Shown here one piece after another: positions 39,534 to 48,170 of a DNA stretch of 64,000 nt. Each line of letters opens with the position of its first letter. Positions within the stretch are counted from its first letter, which is position 1. The position numbers were made by a program, and so were the translations under genes. The notes beneath the pieces are model-generated. The model made no database searches. It was not told the DNA's origin and saw only the letters and a program-made list of their open reading frames with translations. Source of the stretch: Cyanobium sp. CZS25K (lineage in GTDB: Bacteria > Cyanobacteriota > Cyanobacteriia > PCC-6307 > Cyanobiaceae); assembly GCA_030373325.1 (NCBI GenBank), contig JAUCZB010000006.1, positions 84,797-148,796 of the forward strand, given 5' to 3'.

Positions 39534-41701
39534 ACCGACGCGACCTTCTCACCCTGCTCGGGATCGGGGCCTGTTCCTTCGCAGGGGCCGCCCTGCCCCG
39601 CACTGCTGAGGGGAGCACAGAAGGGAACGCGGCGGCCCTCCCCTTCCCGTCGGTTCCGACCCCCCTGCCGGTGCCCAGCGACGGGCTCGACGCCGACGGC
39701 CAGCGCCGCACATATGCCCGCATCGAACTGGAGGACCGGCTGGTGCTGCCCGACGGCTACCGAGCCGATCTGGTGGCGGTCTGGGGGGATCCGCTCGCCG
39801 ATGGCCGCTTCGGCTTCAACAACGATCACCTTTCCTTACTGGCCCTGGGTGCGGATCGGGCCCTGCTGACGGTGAACTTCGAGTACATCAGCGCCAGGTC
39901 CTGGCGGGAGGGTTACGCCGAAGCCGTGGGCGGGGAGCTGCCGTTCGAGGCACTGATCGAGGCGCTGGCGGCCAGGGACGGGCGGGTCGATGCCGGCACC
40001 CTCCCGGCGGACGACCCGCTGCTGGAGAGCGTGCGCCGGGTGGCGGAGGCGGCCATGGCCGATCTGGGCCTCGGTGTGATCGAGCTGGAACGCCAGCCAG
40101 GCGGCCCCTGGCGTCGCCGGCCAGGGAGGTTCGATCGGCGCATCACCGGCCTGAGCGGCTGGCGCGATCCCGCCCAGAGGCTGCGGAGCAGCGGACCGGC
40201 GGCAGCCGTGTTCCGCCGCCGCGAGCGGCTCGGCTACGACGACGGACTGGGGGACGCGATCATCGGCAGCTTCGCCAACTGCGCCGGCGGCGAGACCCCC
40301 TGGGGCACCGTGCTCAGCGCCGAGGAGAACCTGCAGAACCAGGTGGCCGAGGCGGTGCATGCCGACGGCTCCTCCGTCTCCCCCGCCGCCCGTCCCTTCG
40401 CCTACGACGGCCAGCGCCTCGACGGCCTCGGCAACCCCTTCGGCCTGGCGGGCAACAAGTACGGCTGGATGGTGGAGATCGACCCACGCCGGCCCGAGCA
40501 GGCCGCGGTGAAGCACAGCTGGCTGGGCCGCTTCCGCCACGAGGCGGTGGCCGTGAAGGCGGTCGCCGGCCAGCCCCTGATCGTCTATTCCGGCTGCGAC
40601 CGCCACGGCGGCCACCTCTACCGCTTCGTCAGCGACGCCACGATCCGGGACCCGGCCGACCCGGCCAATTCGGACCTGTTCACTGCCGGGCGGCTTGAGG
40701 TGGCCCATTTCGATCCGCCCGCCAGCGCCGGCGGGGAGGGGCGGGGCCGCTGGCTGCCCCTGGAGCCCTCCAGCCCGGTGGCGCCGCTTTCCCCCAGCCA
40801 TTTCGCCCGTTACGGCCTCGAGCAGGCGATCCTGCTGCCCCACTCCGATCGCCTCAAGCCCGGCGCCGAAGCCTTCAGCAGCGACGCGGCGGTGGCGGCC
40901 TACCGCCGCCAGTACCCAACCCTGGCGGACCTCTACCCCGGTGAGGGGGAGGAGCGGATGGGGGCGATCCTGATCGATGCCCACCTGGCCGGCTGCGCCA
41001 TCGGGGCCACCCCCGGGGCGCGGCCGGAGGACACGGTGATCGATCCGGCCAGCGGCGATCTGCTGATTGCCTTCACCGCCGGCGGCGGCAGCGACGACGG
41101 CCGGGCCGACCCGGCCATCTTCCAGGGGCCGCAGGGGCAGTCCACCTGGCCCTACGGCTGGATCATGCGCCTGGCCGACGAGGGTTCGGCGAAGGCGGGG
41201 GCCTTCCGCTGGCGCCTGGTGGCCACGGGCGGCGCCCCCTGGCAGGGGGGGATGGGCTTCGCCAATCCCGACAACCTCTGCATCGACAGGCTCGGCCACA
41301 TCTGGATGGTGACCGACCGTTCGACGACAACGGCCGACCTGGATCTGTTCGGCAACAACAGCTGCTGGGTGCTGCCCTCCCGGGGACCCCACGCCGGTGA
41401 GGCCTACTGCTTCGCCACTGGACCGATGGAGTGCGAGCTCACCGGGCCCTGCTTCGATGCCGGCGAATCGACACTCTTCCTGGCGGTGCAGCACCCGGGA
41501 GAGGGCCACGGCACCAGCCCCTCCCCGGAGGCCCGCGAAGCCCAGGCCCACCGGCTGGTGGATCGCTCAGGCCGCCCCTTCGAGCAACTGCGCTGGGTGC
41601 CGCTGGGCTCCAACTGGCCGTCGGGAGTGCCCGGCCGGCCCCCCCGACCCGGGGTGGTGGCGATCCGGCGCCTCGCCGGCGGGCCGCTGCTGGAGGGCTG
41701 A
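39530..41701 (+). CDS. PhoX-family alkaline phosphatase (DUF839)
   Basis: 723 residues. A twin-arginine-like signal (MNRRDLLTLLGIGACSFAGA) predicts export as a folded protein, usual for PhoX, which binds iron and calcium. The body has PhoX/DUF839 blocks: GFNNDHLSLLALGADRALLT, IGSFANCAGGETPWGTVLSA followed by EEN, GNKYGWMVEIDPRRPEQAAV, CDRHGGHLYRFVSD and GFANPDNLCIDRLGHIWMVT. It releases phosphate from organic esters outside the cytoplasm. The coupled upstream gene is also an exported phosphate-ester enzyme. No Pho-box was looked for reliably. Confidence 0.92.
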   Translation: MNRRDLLTLLGIGACSFAGAALPRTAEGSTEGNAAALPFPSVPTPLPVPSDGLDADGQRRTYARIELEDRLVLPDGYRADLVAVWGDPLADGRFGFNNDHLSLLALGADRALLTVNFEYISARSWREGYAEAVGGELPFEALIEALAARDGRVDAGTLPADDPLLESVRRVAEAAMADLGLGVIELERQPGGPWRRRPGRFDRRITGLSGWRDPAQRLRSSGPAAAVFRRRERLGYDDGLGDAIIGSFANCAGGETPWGTVLSAEENLQNQVAEAVHADGSSVSPAARPFAYDGQRLDGLGNPFGLAGNKYGWMVEIDPRRPEQAAVKHSWLGRFRHEAVAVKAVAGQPLIVYSGCDRHGGHLYRFVSDATIRDPADPANSDLFTAGRLEVAHFDPPASAGGEGRGRWLPLEPSSPVAPLSPSHFARYGLEQAILLPHSDRLKPGAEAFSSDAAVAAYRRQYPTLADLYPGEGEERMGAILIDAHLAGCAIGATPGARPEDTVIDPASGDLLIAFTAGGGSDDGRADPAIFQGPQGQSTWPYGWIMRLADEGSAKAGAFRWRLVATGGAPWQGGMGFANPDNLCIDRLGHIWMVTDRSTTTADLDLFGNNSCWVLPSRGPHAGEAYCFATGPMECELTGPCFDAGESTLFLAVQHPGEGHGTSPSPEAREAQAHRLVDRSGRPFEQLRWVPLGSNWPSGVPGRPPRPGVVAIRRLAGGPLLEG

Positions 41702-41737
41702 ATGCCGGACTACGCCGCCTGAGGCCCCAGGGGCGCT

Positions 41738-42502
41738 TCAGGCGGTGCCGGCATCAAGGGATCGCTCGATCTGATCGATCGCCTCATCGAGCGGCTCGAT
41801 CGCCGTCGCCATGGCCGCATCGCTGGCCTCGGTGCTGGGCCACTGGTGATCGATCTGGCGACGCAGCTGCTGCAGGCCGCCATCGATGGCCTCGAGCCGG
41901 GTGGCCAGGGCCAGCAGCCGGGCCTCCCGTTCGTCCATTCCCTGGCGTGCTGCATGCAGGTTGCGGCGCAGCTGGTCGACCAGACGCCGCCGCTCCTGGC
42001 GCAGGGGGCCATCCGCCTCGCGCTGCAGGGCCTTCTCCTCCCGGGCCAGCCGGCGGGCCAGGCCATCGGGAGCCAGGCGCCGTCCACCGCCCGATTCCAG
42101 CAGGGGCCGGCGTTCCCGCAGCCGTTCCGGCAGCTGCTGCAGCCGCTCGCAGCAGAGCTGAACGCTGCCCAGGGCCTCCAGATGGCCCGGATCCGTGAAG
42201 CGGGCCACGGCCTCCTCACGCAGCGCCAGGGCCGTCGCCGCCAGGCCCGCGGCCCGCTCCAGGGCCTCCTCCAGACCTGCGTCGAGCCGCTGGGCATGGA
42301 GGCGCTGGCTGCGGCTGCGCCGTCCAGCCGCCCCGCCGCGTGCCAGCAGGGCCGCGCAGGCGAGGCTCAGGGCGACGGCGGGCAGAAGGGCCAGGGGAAG
42401 GGCAACGCCGCCTCCCCGCACCAGCAGCAGCAGGCACCCACCTCCGGCGGCGACCGCCAGGGGATGGTCGATGGGGTTGGCCCAGCCCGTCGGCTCTGCC
42501 AT
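41738..42502 (-). CDS. Membrane-anchored coiled-coil protein
   Basis: 254 residues. Two N-terminal hydrophobic stretches (LAVAAGGGCLLLLVRG and ALPLALLPAVALSLACAALL) are followed by a long charged helical part with heptads (LARRLAREEKALQREADGPL, QGMDEREARLLALATRLEAI, AIEPLDEAIDQIERSLDA). Function unknown. The start overlaps the stop of the VWA gene (TGATG), so it is very likely co-translated with that lipoprotein and may help anchor or organise it. Confidence 0.75.
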   Translation of the reverse strand: MAEPTGWANPIDHPLAVAAGGGCLLLLVRGGGVALPLALLPAVALSLACAALLARGGAAGRRSRSQRLHAQRLDAGLEEALERAAGLAATALALREEAVARFTDPGHLEALGSVQLCCERLQQLPERLRERRPLLESGGGRRLAPDGLARRLAREEKALQREADGPLRQERRRLVDQLRRNLHAARQGMDEREARLLALATRLEAIDGGLQQLRRQIDHQWPSTEASDAAMATAIEPLDEAIDQIERSLDAGTA

Positions 42503-44223
42503 CAGAAGGCCATCTGGAGATCCTCCATTCGGCGACGGATGCTGTCGGCCGTTCCGGTGCTGAAATCGCCGCCGTTGCTCTCGGCGATGCGGCGCAGCAC
42601 GTCGGCGTCGAAATCCCCCTGGTTGCCGTACCCCAGCGTGAACACGCCGATGCGCTCGTCACTGGCGAAGCCGCTGCGTTTCAGTTCGCTGCCGAGCCCC
42701 TCCAGGGAAAGCCGCGAGCCGTTGTCCTGACCATCGGTGAGCACCACCACCGCCAGGATTTCCCCGGGGCGCCGGGTGAGGCGCAGCCAGTCGCGCCCCT
42801 GCTGGATCGCGTCGTAGAGGACGGTGCCGCCCTCCGCCTCCAAGGAGGCGATGAAGCGGCCGCCCGGGTCACCGTCCGGGGCACTTCCATGGCCGCTGCC
42901 AGGGCCACTTGCAGGGCTGCTGCCGGTCACCACCACCGGGGGCCGCAGCCGGTTGTCAAAATCGAACAGGCCCACAGTGTCCCGCGGACCGATCTGGGCC
43001 AGATAGGCCTGCAGGCTGCGCTGGGCCGCCGGCAGCTTTTCCCCCTTCATCGAACCCGAGCTGTCCACCACCAGGGCCACCCGGGAAGGCTTCTTGGCCT
43101 GGTTGCGCCAGAGGGTGATAATCGCTTCGACTACTTCCGGCTTCGGGGCCCGCAAGGAGTCGTAGACGGCCCGGGGATCGGCGCCGTAGGCCGCCGTGAC
43201 CCGGCTGGCCGGCACCGCCGGGTTGGCCGGCCGCAGACCCTGATCGGCGGCAAGGCGCTGGAGGTCGCTGCTCTGGAGCCGCTCGATGATCAGCTGGGCC
43301 GCCTGCTTCTCCCGGAGGGAGACCCAGGGGGCGTCCGGCAGGATCGCCCGCATCGTGCTGGCATAGGTGGACCTGGGATAGACGGCCTGGAGGGGCTCCT
43401 GGTCGGCGCTGCGGGCGGCGTTGACCGCCACCACCGACGACTCATAGACCGAACCCACCGAGGCCCAGAACGACCCGTTGCGCTGCATGGCCCGGGCGAG
43501 TTCATCGGTGGAGCTGCCGTAGCGGGTCACATGGCGCTCAATGGCGGCCACTTCATCGCCGTGGGCCCGCACGTCCGCCAGGGTGAGGGCTTCCGGCCGT
43601 TTGCCGGCCACTTCGGCCACCATGGCCACCAGGGTCTGGAGCCCCGAATTGGAGCGGGTCGGGGCAGTATGGACAAAGCGGATCGGCTGGGAAGGGCCGG
43701 CCGGATCCAGCTGGCGATGGTCGCTGCTGCGGGCCAGGGCGCTGAAGGGGTCGGGGCGATCGAGGCCCTTCTCCAGGGCCGGCGTGGTCATGAACACCAT
43801 CGGACTGGAGGCCAGGGCCGGCGCATCGGCCGGCGCGGGGATCAGCTCCCGGGTGGGTGCCAGGCGCTGCAGCCGATGCCGAAACAGGTCGAGGTAGATC
43901 TCGCCATCCACCGAGAGCAAGGTAGGGATGCGCGGATCGTCGGCCGCCTGGCCGCCCTGGAACACGCCCCGGGCATGGGATTCCATCTCACTGACCACAT
44001 CGCCACTGCCGGCGGCACGGCAGCGCAGCAGCACCGGGGTGCGGTCCTCCAGGCGCGGCGGGGCCTGGGCAATGGCCTTGGCGGCCTCCTGGCAGAAACC
44101 CTTCAAGGCGCTGCCCACCAGCATCTCCAGCTCCAGAGGAGGCGGGGCCAGAAGGTGGCAGCCGCTGATCGGCAGGCCGAGAAGCACGGTGGTGAGGCCG
44201 GCCAACCGCAGGGCCCGTGCCAT
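42502..44223 (-). CDS. Lipoprotein: substrate-binding domain fused to von Willebrand factor A domain
   Basis: 573 residues. LRLAGLTTVLLGLPISGC is a lipoprotein signal with the lipobox Cys about residue 22. Residues 30-340 resemble bacterial extracellular solute-binding proteins (ELEMLVGSALKGFCQEAAKA, PALASSPMVFMTTPALEK, TAPTRSNSGLQTLVAMVAEV). Residues 365-570 are a VWA domain with the MIDAS metal site DSSGSM in ALVVDSSGSMKGEKLPA, the second site TVLYDAIQQG, and VVLTDGQDNGSRL. This pairs ligand recognition with a metal-dependent adhesion fold. It is divergent from a related solute-binding protein and co-translated with a coiled-coil membrane protein. Confidence 0.88.
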   Translation of the reverse strand: MARALRLAGLTTVLLGLPISGCHLLAPPPLELEMLVGSALKGFCQEAAKAIAQAPPRLEDRTPVLLRCRAAGSGDVVSEMESHARGVFQGGQAADDPRIPTLLSVDGEIYLDLFRHRLQRLAPTRELIPAPADAPALASSPMVFMTTPALEKGLDRPDPFSALARSSDHRQLDPAGPSQPIRFVHTAPTRSNSGLQTLVAMVAEVAGKRPEALTLADVRAHGDEVAAIERHVTRYGSSTDELARAMQRNGSFWASVGSVYESSVVAVNAARSADQEPLQAVYPRSTYASTMRAILPDAPWVSLREKQAAQLIIERLQSSDLQRLAADQGLRPANPAVPASRVTAAYGADPRAVYDSLRAPKPEVVEAIITLWRNQAKKPSRVALVVDSSGSMKGEKLPAAQRSLQAYLAQIGPRDTVGLFDFDNRLRPPVVVTGSSPASGPGSGHGSAPDGDPGGRFIASLEAEGGTVLYDAIQQGRDWLRLTRRPGEILAVVVLTDGQDNGSRLSLEGLGSELKRSGFASDERIGVFTLGYGNQGDFDADVLRRIAESNGGDFSTGTADSIRRRMEDLQMAF

Positions 44224-44336
44224 GGAGCGGTGTGGAAGAGTGTGGTCATTCTGCTGGCAATGGCGACCGCTTCCAACCGCAGCCGTGGCAGGGGTCGCCG
44301 TCCCGATCAGACTGCCTCCCACCTGGAAGGCCCGCC

Positions 44337-45353
44337 TTGGAAGCGACCCTGACCCGCAGGCGCCTGCTTTCCCTCCTGATCGCCGGGGCGTCGCTGCTGC
44401 TGGCGACGGCACCCGTGCCCGGGCTGAGGCGGCCCCTGGTGGTGGTCGTGGGCTCGGAGCTGGCCGGCGCCATGGCCGAACTCGAACCGATCTTTGAGCG
44501 CCGGCACGGCGGCATCGACCTGGCCTGGAAGGTGCAGGGCGCCCAGGACATGGTCAACCGCGCCAGGGAGGAGGGCCCGGAGCGCCCCAGGGTGCTGATC
44601 CCCGCCAACCGGGATCTGCTCGACCAGCTCGCCGCGGATCTGGGGGCCCAGGGTTCTGCTACCGCGTTCCTGCAGCCCCCCGTTCCCGTCGCCCGCACCC
44701 TGCTGGTGGCCGTGGCCTGGCCGGAGCGGGCCCGGCGGCTGTTCCCGGACGGTCGGTTCTCCTGGGCCCTGCTGCGGCGCGCTACGGCGGCGGGGCAATG
44801 GGGGGCGCTGGGCGCGCCGATGAGCTGGGGCAGCGTCGATCTGCGCAGCACCGATCCGATGCGCTCCAACTCCGGCCAGCTGACCCTGGCCCTCTGGTGC
44901 CGGGGCCAGAACGGAGCTGACTGTGCAGCCGGGCTGCGCCGGGCCGTCTACCGACCGGCCCGCTCCACCGACATCCTGCTGCAGGAATTCATCAGCGGCG
45001 GCCCGAACGAGGGCGACCTGGCTATGGTGTACGAAGCCTCGGCTCTGACGCGCCAGCAGGAAGCCAACCGCCAGCGTCCAGGGGGCTACGTGCTGCTGTT
45101 CCCCGATCCCACCATCGAGACGGTGCTGGCGGCCGCCGTGCTGCGGGGGGAGGCCGCCGGACGGAGCGAGGACGGGGAACGGTTCGTGGCCTTTCTGCTC
45201 TCGAAGGAAGGCCAGGCGGTCCTCACCCGTCTGGGTTTCCGTGGCGCCGATGGCGGCGGCGGCAGCCCGCAGGCCCGAGGCGTGAAGCTCCTGCCGCCCC
45301 CCTCGCCCCGGGAACGGGAAGAGCTGCTGCGCCTCTGGCAGCAGGCCGGCTGA
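44337..45353 (+). CDS. Extracellular substrate-binding protein, divergent partner of the VWA protein
   Basis: 338 residues, start TTG 44337, preceded by GGAAGG about six bases upstream. Basic start and hydrophobic core (TRRRLLSLLIAGASLLLATA) are a signal peptide, with an Arg-rich tract that could be a Tat signal. The mature part has binding-protein blocks: LVVVVGSELAGAMAELEPIF, DLAWKVQGAQDMVNRAREEG, SVDLRSTDPMRSNSGQLTLA and FVAFLLSKEGQAVLTRLGFR. The RSNSG stretch is also in the VWA fusion, so the two are paralogous. No permease or ATPase genes are nearby. Confidence 0.8.
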   Translation: MEATLTRRRLLSLLIAGASLLLATAPVPGLRRPLVVVVGSELAGAMAELEPIFERRHGGIDLAWKVQGAQDMVNRAREEGPERPRVLIPANRDLLDQLAADLGAQGSATAFLQPPVPVARTLLVAVAWPERARRLFPDGRFSWALLRRATAAGQWGALGAPMSWGSVDLRSTDPMRSNSGQLTLALWCRGQNGADCAAGLRRAVYRPARSTDILLQEFISGGPNEGDLAMVYEASALTRQQEANRQRPGGYVLLFPDPTIETVLAAAVLRGEAAGRSEDGERFVAFLLSKEGQAVLTRLGFRGADGGGGSPQARGVKLLPPPSPREREELLRLWQQAG

Positions 45354-45517
45354 GCGGGCCGAAGACCATCAGCCCGTGTTAATGCGCACCTGCGGCGGTG
45401 CGGCAGACGACGGACGAATGGGGAGGGTTGCCTTCTGGAAGACTATGCGCAGACAGCAGGACTTAACAGGTTTCGTCATCCTGGTGCCGGCGGGATCGCG
45501 GCCGGCATCATGTCAGC

Positions 45518-46690
45518 ATGGCGGAGCTTCCAGCCTGGCCTCGCTCAGCCTCTCCACGCCGATTCCTCCTACCCAAGGTTGTGCTCACCTGCGACGCCCT
45601 GTTCCTCTCGGATCTGCATCTGGGCTCCAATCAGTGCGAAGCCGGCCACCTCGCGGCCTTCCTGGAGTGCATCCGCCCGAAGACACTGTTTCTGGTCGGC
45701 GACATCATCGATCTGCAGGCGATCCGCTTCAACGCCAATGTTGATGCCGCCTTTCTCACCGATCTGATCGACTCCCTCCTGACCGAGGAGAACGAAGTGC
45801 CCCTGGCCAGCTTCACGCAGCAACGGGAGGGACTGCTGCGGGCCTCCCATCGCCGGGTGCTGGAGCGCTTGCAGGCCCTGCACCAGGAGGGCGTGGCGAT
45901 CGTCTACATCCCTGGCAACCATGATGCCTGCCTGCGCCGCCATGCCGGCCGGGAGCGGCCGGGCTTCGCGATCCGCCGGCAGGACGTGTACCGCACCCCT
46001 GCAGGCCAGCGGCTACTGGTGCGCCACGGCGACGAATACGATCGGCTGATCCGGTTCCATTCCGGAGCCGCTGAAGGTCTGGCCCGGCTGCAGGAGCACT
46101 ACAGCGCCAGCATCAATGGCCTGGTCTTCCCCTTCACGCGGCCGGTCAACGGGCCGCTGCCAGAGGGGTGGAATGCCGAGGCAATCCTTCAGGGTGCCGT
46201 GGATCTGCTTGCCAGTCACCGGGAGTGGCCCATCCCGGTCAGCCGGGGGCTCAATTCCTCCGGAGGCTTTTCCCTGGCTTTCCTCCTGGAGAGCGCGCTC
46301 AAGGGCCGCACAGGACACGACCGGCTGATCAAGCGCAGGATCCTCCAGCACCTGCAGCGGGAGGGGCGGGGAGCGGAGGCGTTCGACGGATTGATCAACG
46401 GCCACACCCACATCCCTGAAGCCACACCGCTGGCCCTGCCCGAGCCGCTTGCTGAAGGCGAGGGCCCCTGCCACATCACCTACTACAACACCGGCAGCTG
46501 GGCCCGCCGCCAGCGCCGGCTGGGACGCACCGCCCTGTTGGTAGCGCCCAACGGCACCGTTGGAATGGTGCGCTTCGATCGGCGCCAGGGCATCGAACCC
46601 TTCCAGCCGCCGCGCTTCCCCTTCAACACCTATCCGATGCGGCCCTGTGCGGGGTGTGGCATAGGGGTTGCGCAACTGGAGGGCGCTTGA
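45518..46690 (+). CDS. LpxH-like metallophosphoesterase
   Basis: 390 residues. Calcineurin-like phosphoesterase motifs: ALFLSDLHLGSNQCEAGHLA (DxH), LFLVGDIIDL (GDxxD), VYIPGNHDACLRRHA (GNHD), VRHGDEYD and LINGHTHIPEATP (GHTH). This set fits the UDP-2,3-diacylglucosamine pyrophosphatase group (lipid A synthesis) and its relatives. It is longer than E. coli LpxH (about 240 residues), with about 100 extra residues in the middle and a tail ending in CAGCGIGVAQLEGA. The first 20 residues (MAELPAWPRSASPRRF) are weakly supported, so a later start near 45570 is possible. Confidence 0.82.
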   Translation: MAELPAWPRSASPRRFLLPKVVLTCDALFLSDLHLGSNQCEAGHLAAFLECIRPKTLFLVGDIIDLQAIRFNANVDAAFLTDLIDSLLTEENEVPLASFTQQREGLLRASHRRVLERLQALHQEGVAIVYIPGNHDACLRRHAGRERPGFAIRRQDVYRTPAGQRLLVRHGDEYDRLIRFHSGAAEGLARLQEHYSASINGLVFPFTRPVNGPLPEGWNAEAILQGAVDLLASHREWPIPVSRGLNSSGGFSLAFLLESALKGRTGHDRLIKRRILQHLQREGRGAEAFDGLINGHTHIPEATPLALPEPLAEGEGPCHITYYNTGSWARRQRRLGRTALLVAPNGTVGMVRFDRRQGIEPFQPPRFPFNTYPMRPCAGCGIGVAQLEGA

Positions 46691-47054
46691 CGACCCAGTG
46701 ATGTAACGCTGCTGATCAGGCAGAGTTGGGTGGAGACAAACAACGTTCGGGCCGATGATGGAGAGCCGAACGGTTTAGCGTAGCTGACTCCAGACTGTGG
46801 ATAAGCCAGCTGATCGGGGCTTCCGTATCAGTATTAACCGTTGGCTATCGAACCGATGAAAGACTGTAAGGATGGGAGAGCTATAGTCAAAAGCTTTTTC
46901 ATAGGAATGCATTAGCGTGCATATCACGCCGGGCCGTCGCTTGGTTCGCGGAAAAGAGGCTCGCTGAAGCTTGGCTCACGGAAACCATCCGACAAGCGTT
47001 AGCTGTACAAGCAGGCCGAGGTGGCAATCCTTGATGTGATGATGGCAATCTCGG
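46691..47054. other. Intergenic region, 364 bases, AT-rich
   Basis: No reading frame with recognisable motifs. AT-rich patch leading into the DUF4160-DUF2442 gene. It contains TGTGGATAA at 46796-46804, one perfect DnaA-box core, but only a single copy. Confidence 0.4.
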
Positions 47055-47504
47055 ATGCCGACAATCCTCAGAAGCGGACCGTACAGGTTCTACGTCTACA
47101 GTCACGAACCAAATGAACCTCCGCATGTTCACGTTGACCGAGATCAAGACTCCTGCAAAGTTTGGCTCTCACCAGTCGCGCTTTCTTCAAGTCTTGGGTT
47201 TAAGGCAAGGGAGCTTCGCGACATTGAACGGCTTGGTGAGCGTGTCCTTGAGGTTGCCTGCACAGAGGACAAGTTAACCGTCGATCTCGCAGACGGACGA
47301 TCCATCTCTGTGCCTCAGGTCTGGCACCCCCGCCTTCTGCATGCCCCTTCTGTGGAGCGTGACAATTGGGAGGTTGCTGGCGGTGGTTTTGGCATCCATT
47401 GGCCAGATATTGATGAGGATCTGAGTGTGGAGGGCCTTCTTCGTGGAGCTCCATCTGCACGGGTGAAGGCGCTGAGCAGCTATCGGCAAAGGGTTTGCAG
47501 GTAG
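47055..47504 (+). CDS. Fused DUF4160-DUF2442 protein
   Basis: 149 residues. The first 60 are DUF4160: MPTILRSGPYRFYVYSHEPN, EPPHVHVDRDQDSCKVWLSP and LGFKARELRDIERL. Residues 65-149 are DUF2442: VACTEDKLTVDLADGRSISV, PQVWHPRLLHAPSVERDNWE and IHWPDIDEDLSVEGLLRGAP. These families are usually encoded by two adjacent genes and are often found next to each other in bacterial mobile regions and toxin-antitoxin-like sites. Here the end of DUF4160 and the start of DUF2442 (about 15-20 residues in total) are missing, so a deletion has joined them in frame. Base composition is AT-rich; function unknown. Confidence 0.82.
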   Translation: MPTILRSGPYRFYVYSHEPNEPPHVHVDRDQDSCKVWLSPVALSSSLGFKARELRDIERLGERVLEVACTEDKLTVDLADGRSISVPQVWHPRLLHAPSVERDNWEVAGGGFGIHWPDIDEDLSVEGLLRGAPSARVKALSSYRQRVCR

Positions 47505-47863
47505 AGATTCCTGGAGATCAGTTCGGTTTTTCCAGCAAACGGCCGAAAAGGATCCATCCAGCGTGGCTGACAGGTTTGGCTCTCTACGGCGGGTGATGGG
47601 CCACCAACAGTGTGGAACCCCAGTTCGCTGGCTTGGGCAACCCAGGAATTCCAAGCCACAACGCCGCAACGTCTTCGCAGCACCGGAACCATCCATGCGT
47701 TGGCTTCTAAACTTTGAAGGCTTCCGGAAATCTCTCTGGGGCTCCCGTCACTGTTCCGCACCGATAGGTCTACAGACGCTTACCTGCACCATTTCCGGCA
47801 GAATGGCCGGCTTCTTGTGGCCAAGGACTACACTAAGATACAGGCGTAAAGGAGATAGGTTTC
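47505..47863. other. Intergenic region, 359 bases
   Basis: No recognisable gene. The last bases hold AAAGGAGAT (47848-47856), the ribosome binding site of feoA. A 5' regulatory site for iron control may lie here, but no Fur-box was identified with confidence. Confidence 0.4.
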
Positions 47864-48097
47864 ATGCCACTGAGCAAGGTTCCAGAGGGTGCCCGTGTTT
47901 CGATCACGTCCTTGCCTTTCCATCCCGCATTGCAGCGCCGTCTGCAGTCGATGGGTGTGAGGCCAGGGGTGGAGGTGGAGGTGCTGCGTCGCGGCAAGCC
48001 GGGCGGTATTCTGCACCTTGCCAGTGGCATTCTTGAGTTCATGCTTCGCCATGAACAGGCTGCCGAAATGGACGTGACCCTGGTCACGACTCTCTGA
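47864..48097 (+). CDS. feoA: Ferrous iron transport protein FeoA
   Basis: 77 residues, SH3-like fold that helps the FeoB permease. Blocks: MPLSKVPEGARVSITSLPFH, LQRRLQSMGVRPGVEVEVLR and FMLRHEQAAEMDVTLV. Start ATG 47864 is fixed by AAAGGAGAT seven bases upstream. It faces feoB, which is on the minus strand from 50121, rather than preceding it in an operon as is usual. The two share a long inverted repeat in the gap. Confidence 0.93.
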   Translation: MPLSKVPEGARVSITSLPFHPALQRRLQSMGVRPGVEVEVLRRGKPGGILHLASGILEFMLRHEQAAEMDVTLVTTL

Positions 48098-48108
48098 GGA
48101 AGGGCAAC

Positions 48109-48170
48109 GGGTCCTGTTGTTGCACTACAGAGCAACGCCATGATCTCTGTTCAGCGCAACGACAGGACCC
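48109..48170. repeat. Long inverted repeat at the feoA/feoB convergent ends
   Basis: GGGTCCTGTTGTTGC at 48109-48123 and GCAACGACAGGACCC at 48156-48170 are inverted copies with one G-T pair. The right arm encodes the last residues of FeoB (WVLSLR and stop at 48151). An inner copy GAGCAACGCC lies in the loop. The transcript from either gene could fold into a 15-bp stem. No T-run follows, so it is a terminator candidate of non-standard form or a stability element. Confidence 0.7.

Noticed and set aside
46796..46804. DnaA-box core TGTGGATAA
   Set aside because: A single copy with no cluster, AT-rich unwinding element or dnaA/dnaN nearby; an origin is not supported.
47563..47860. Open frames upstream of feoA on both strands
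   Set aside because: No motifs, no ribosome binding sites, and no similarity to transposases that I could recognise.
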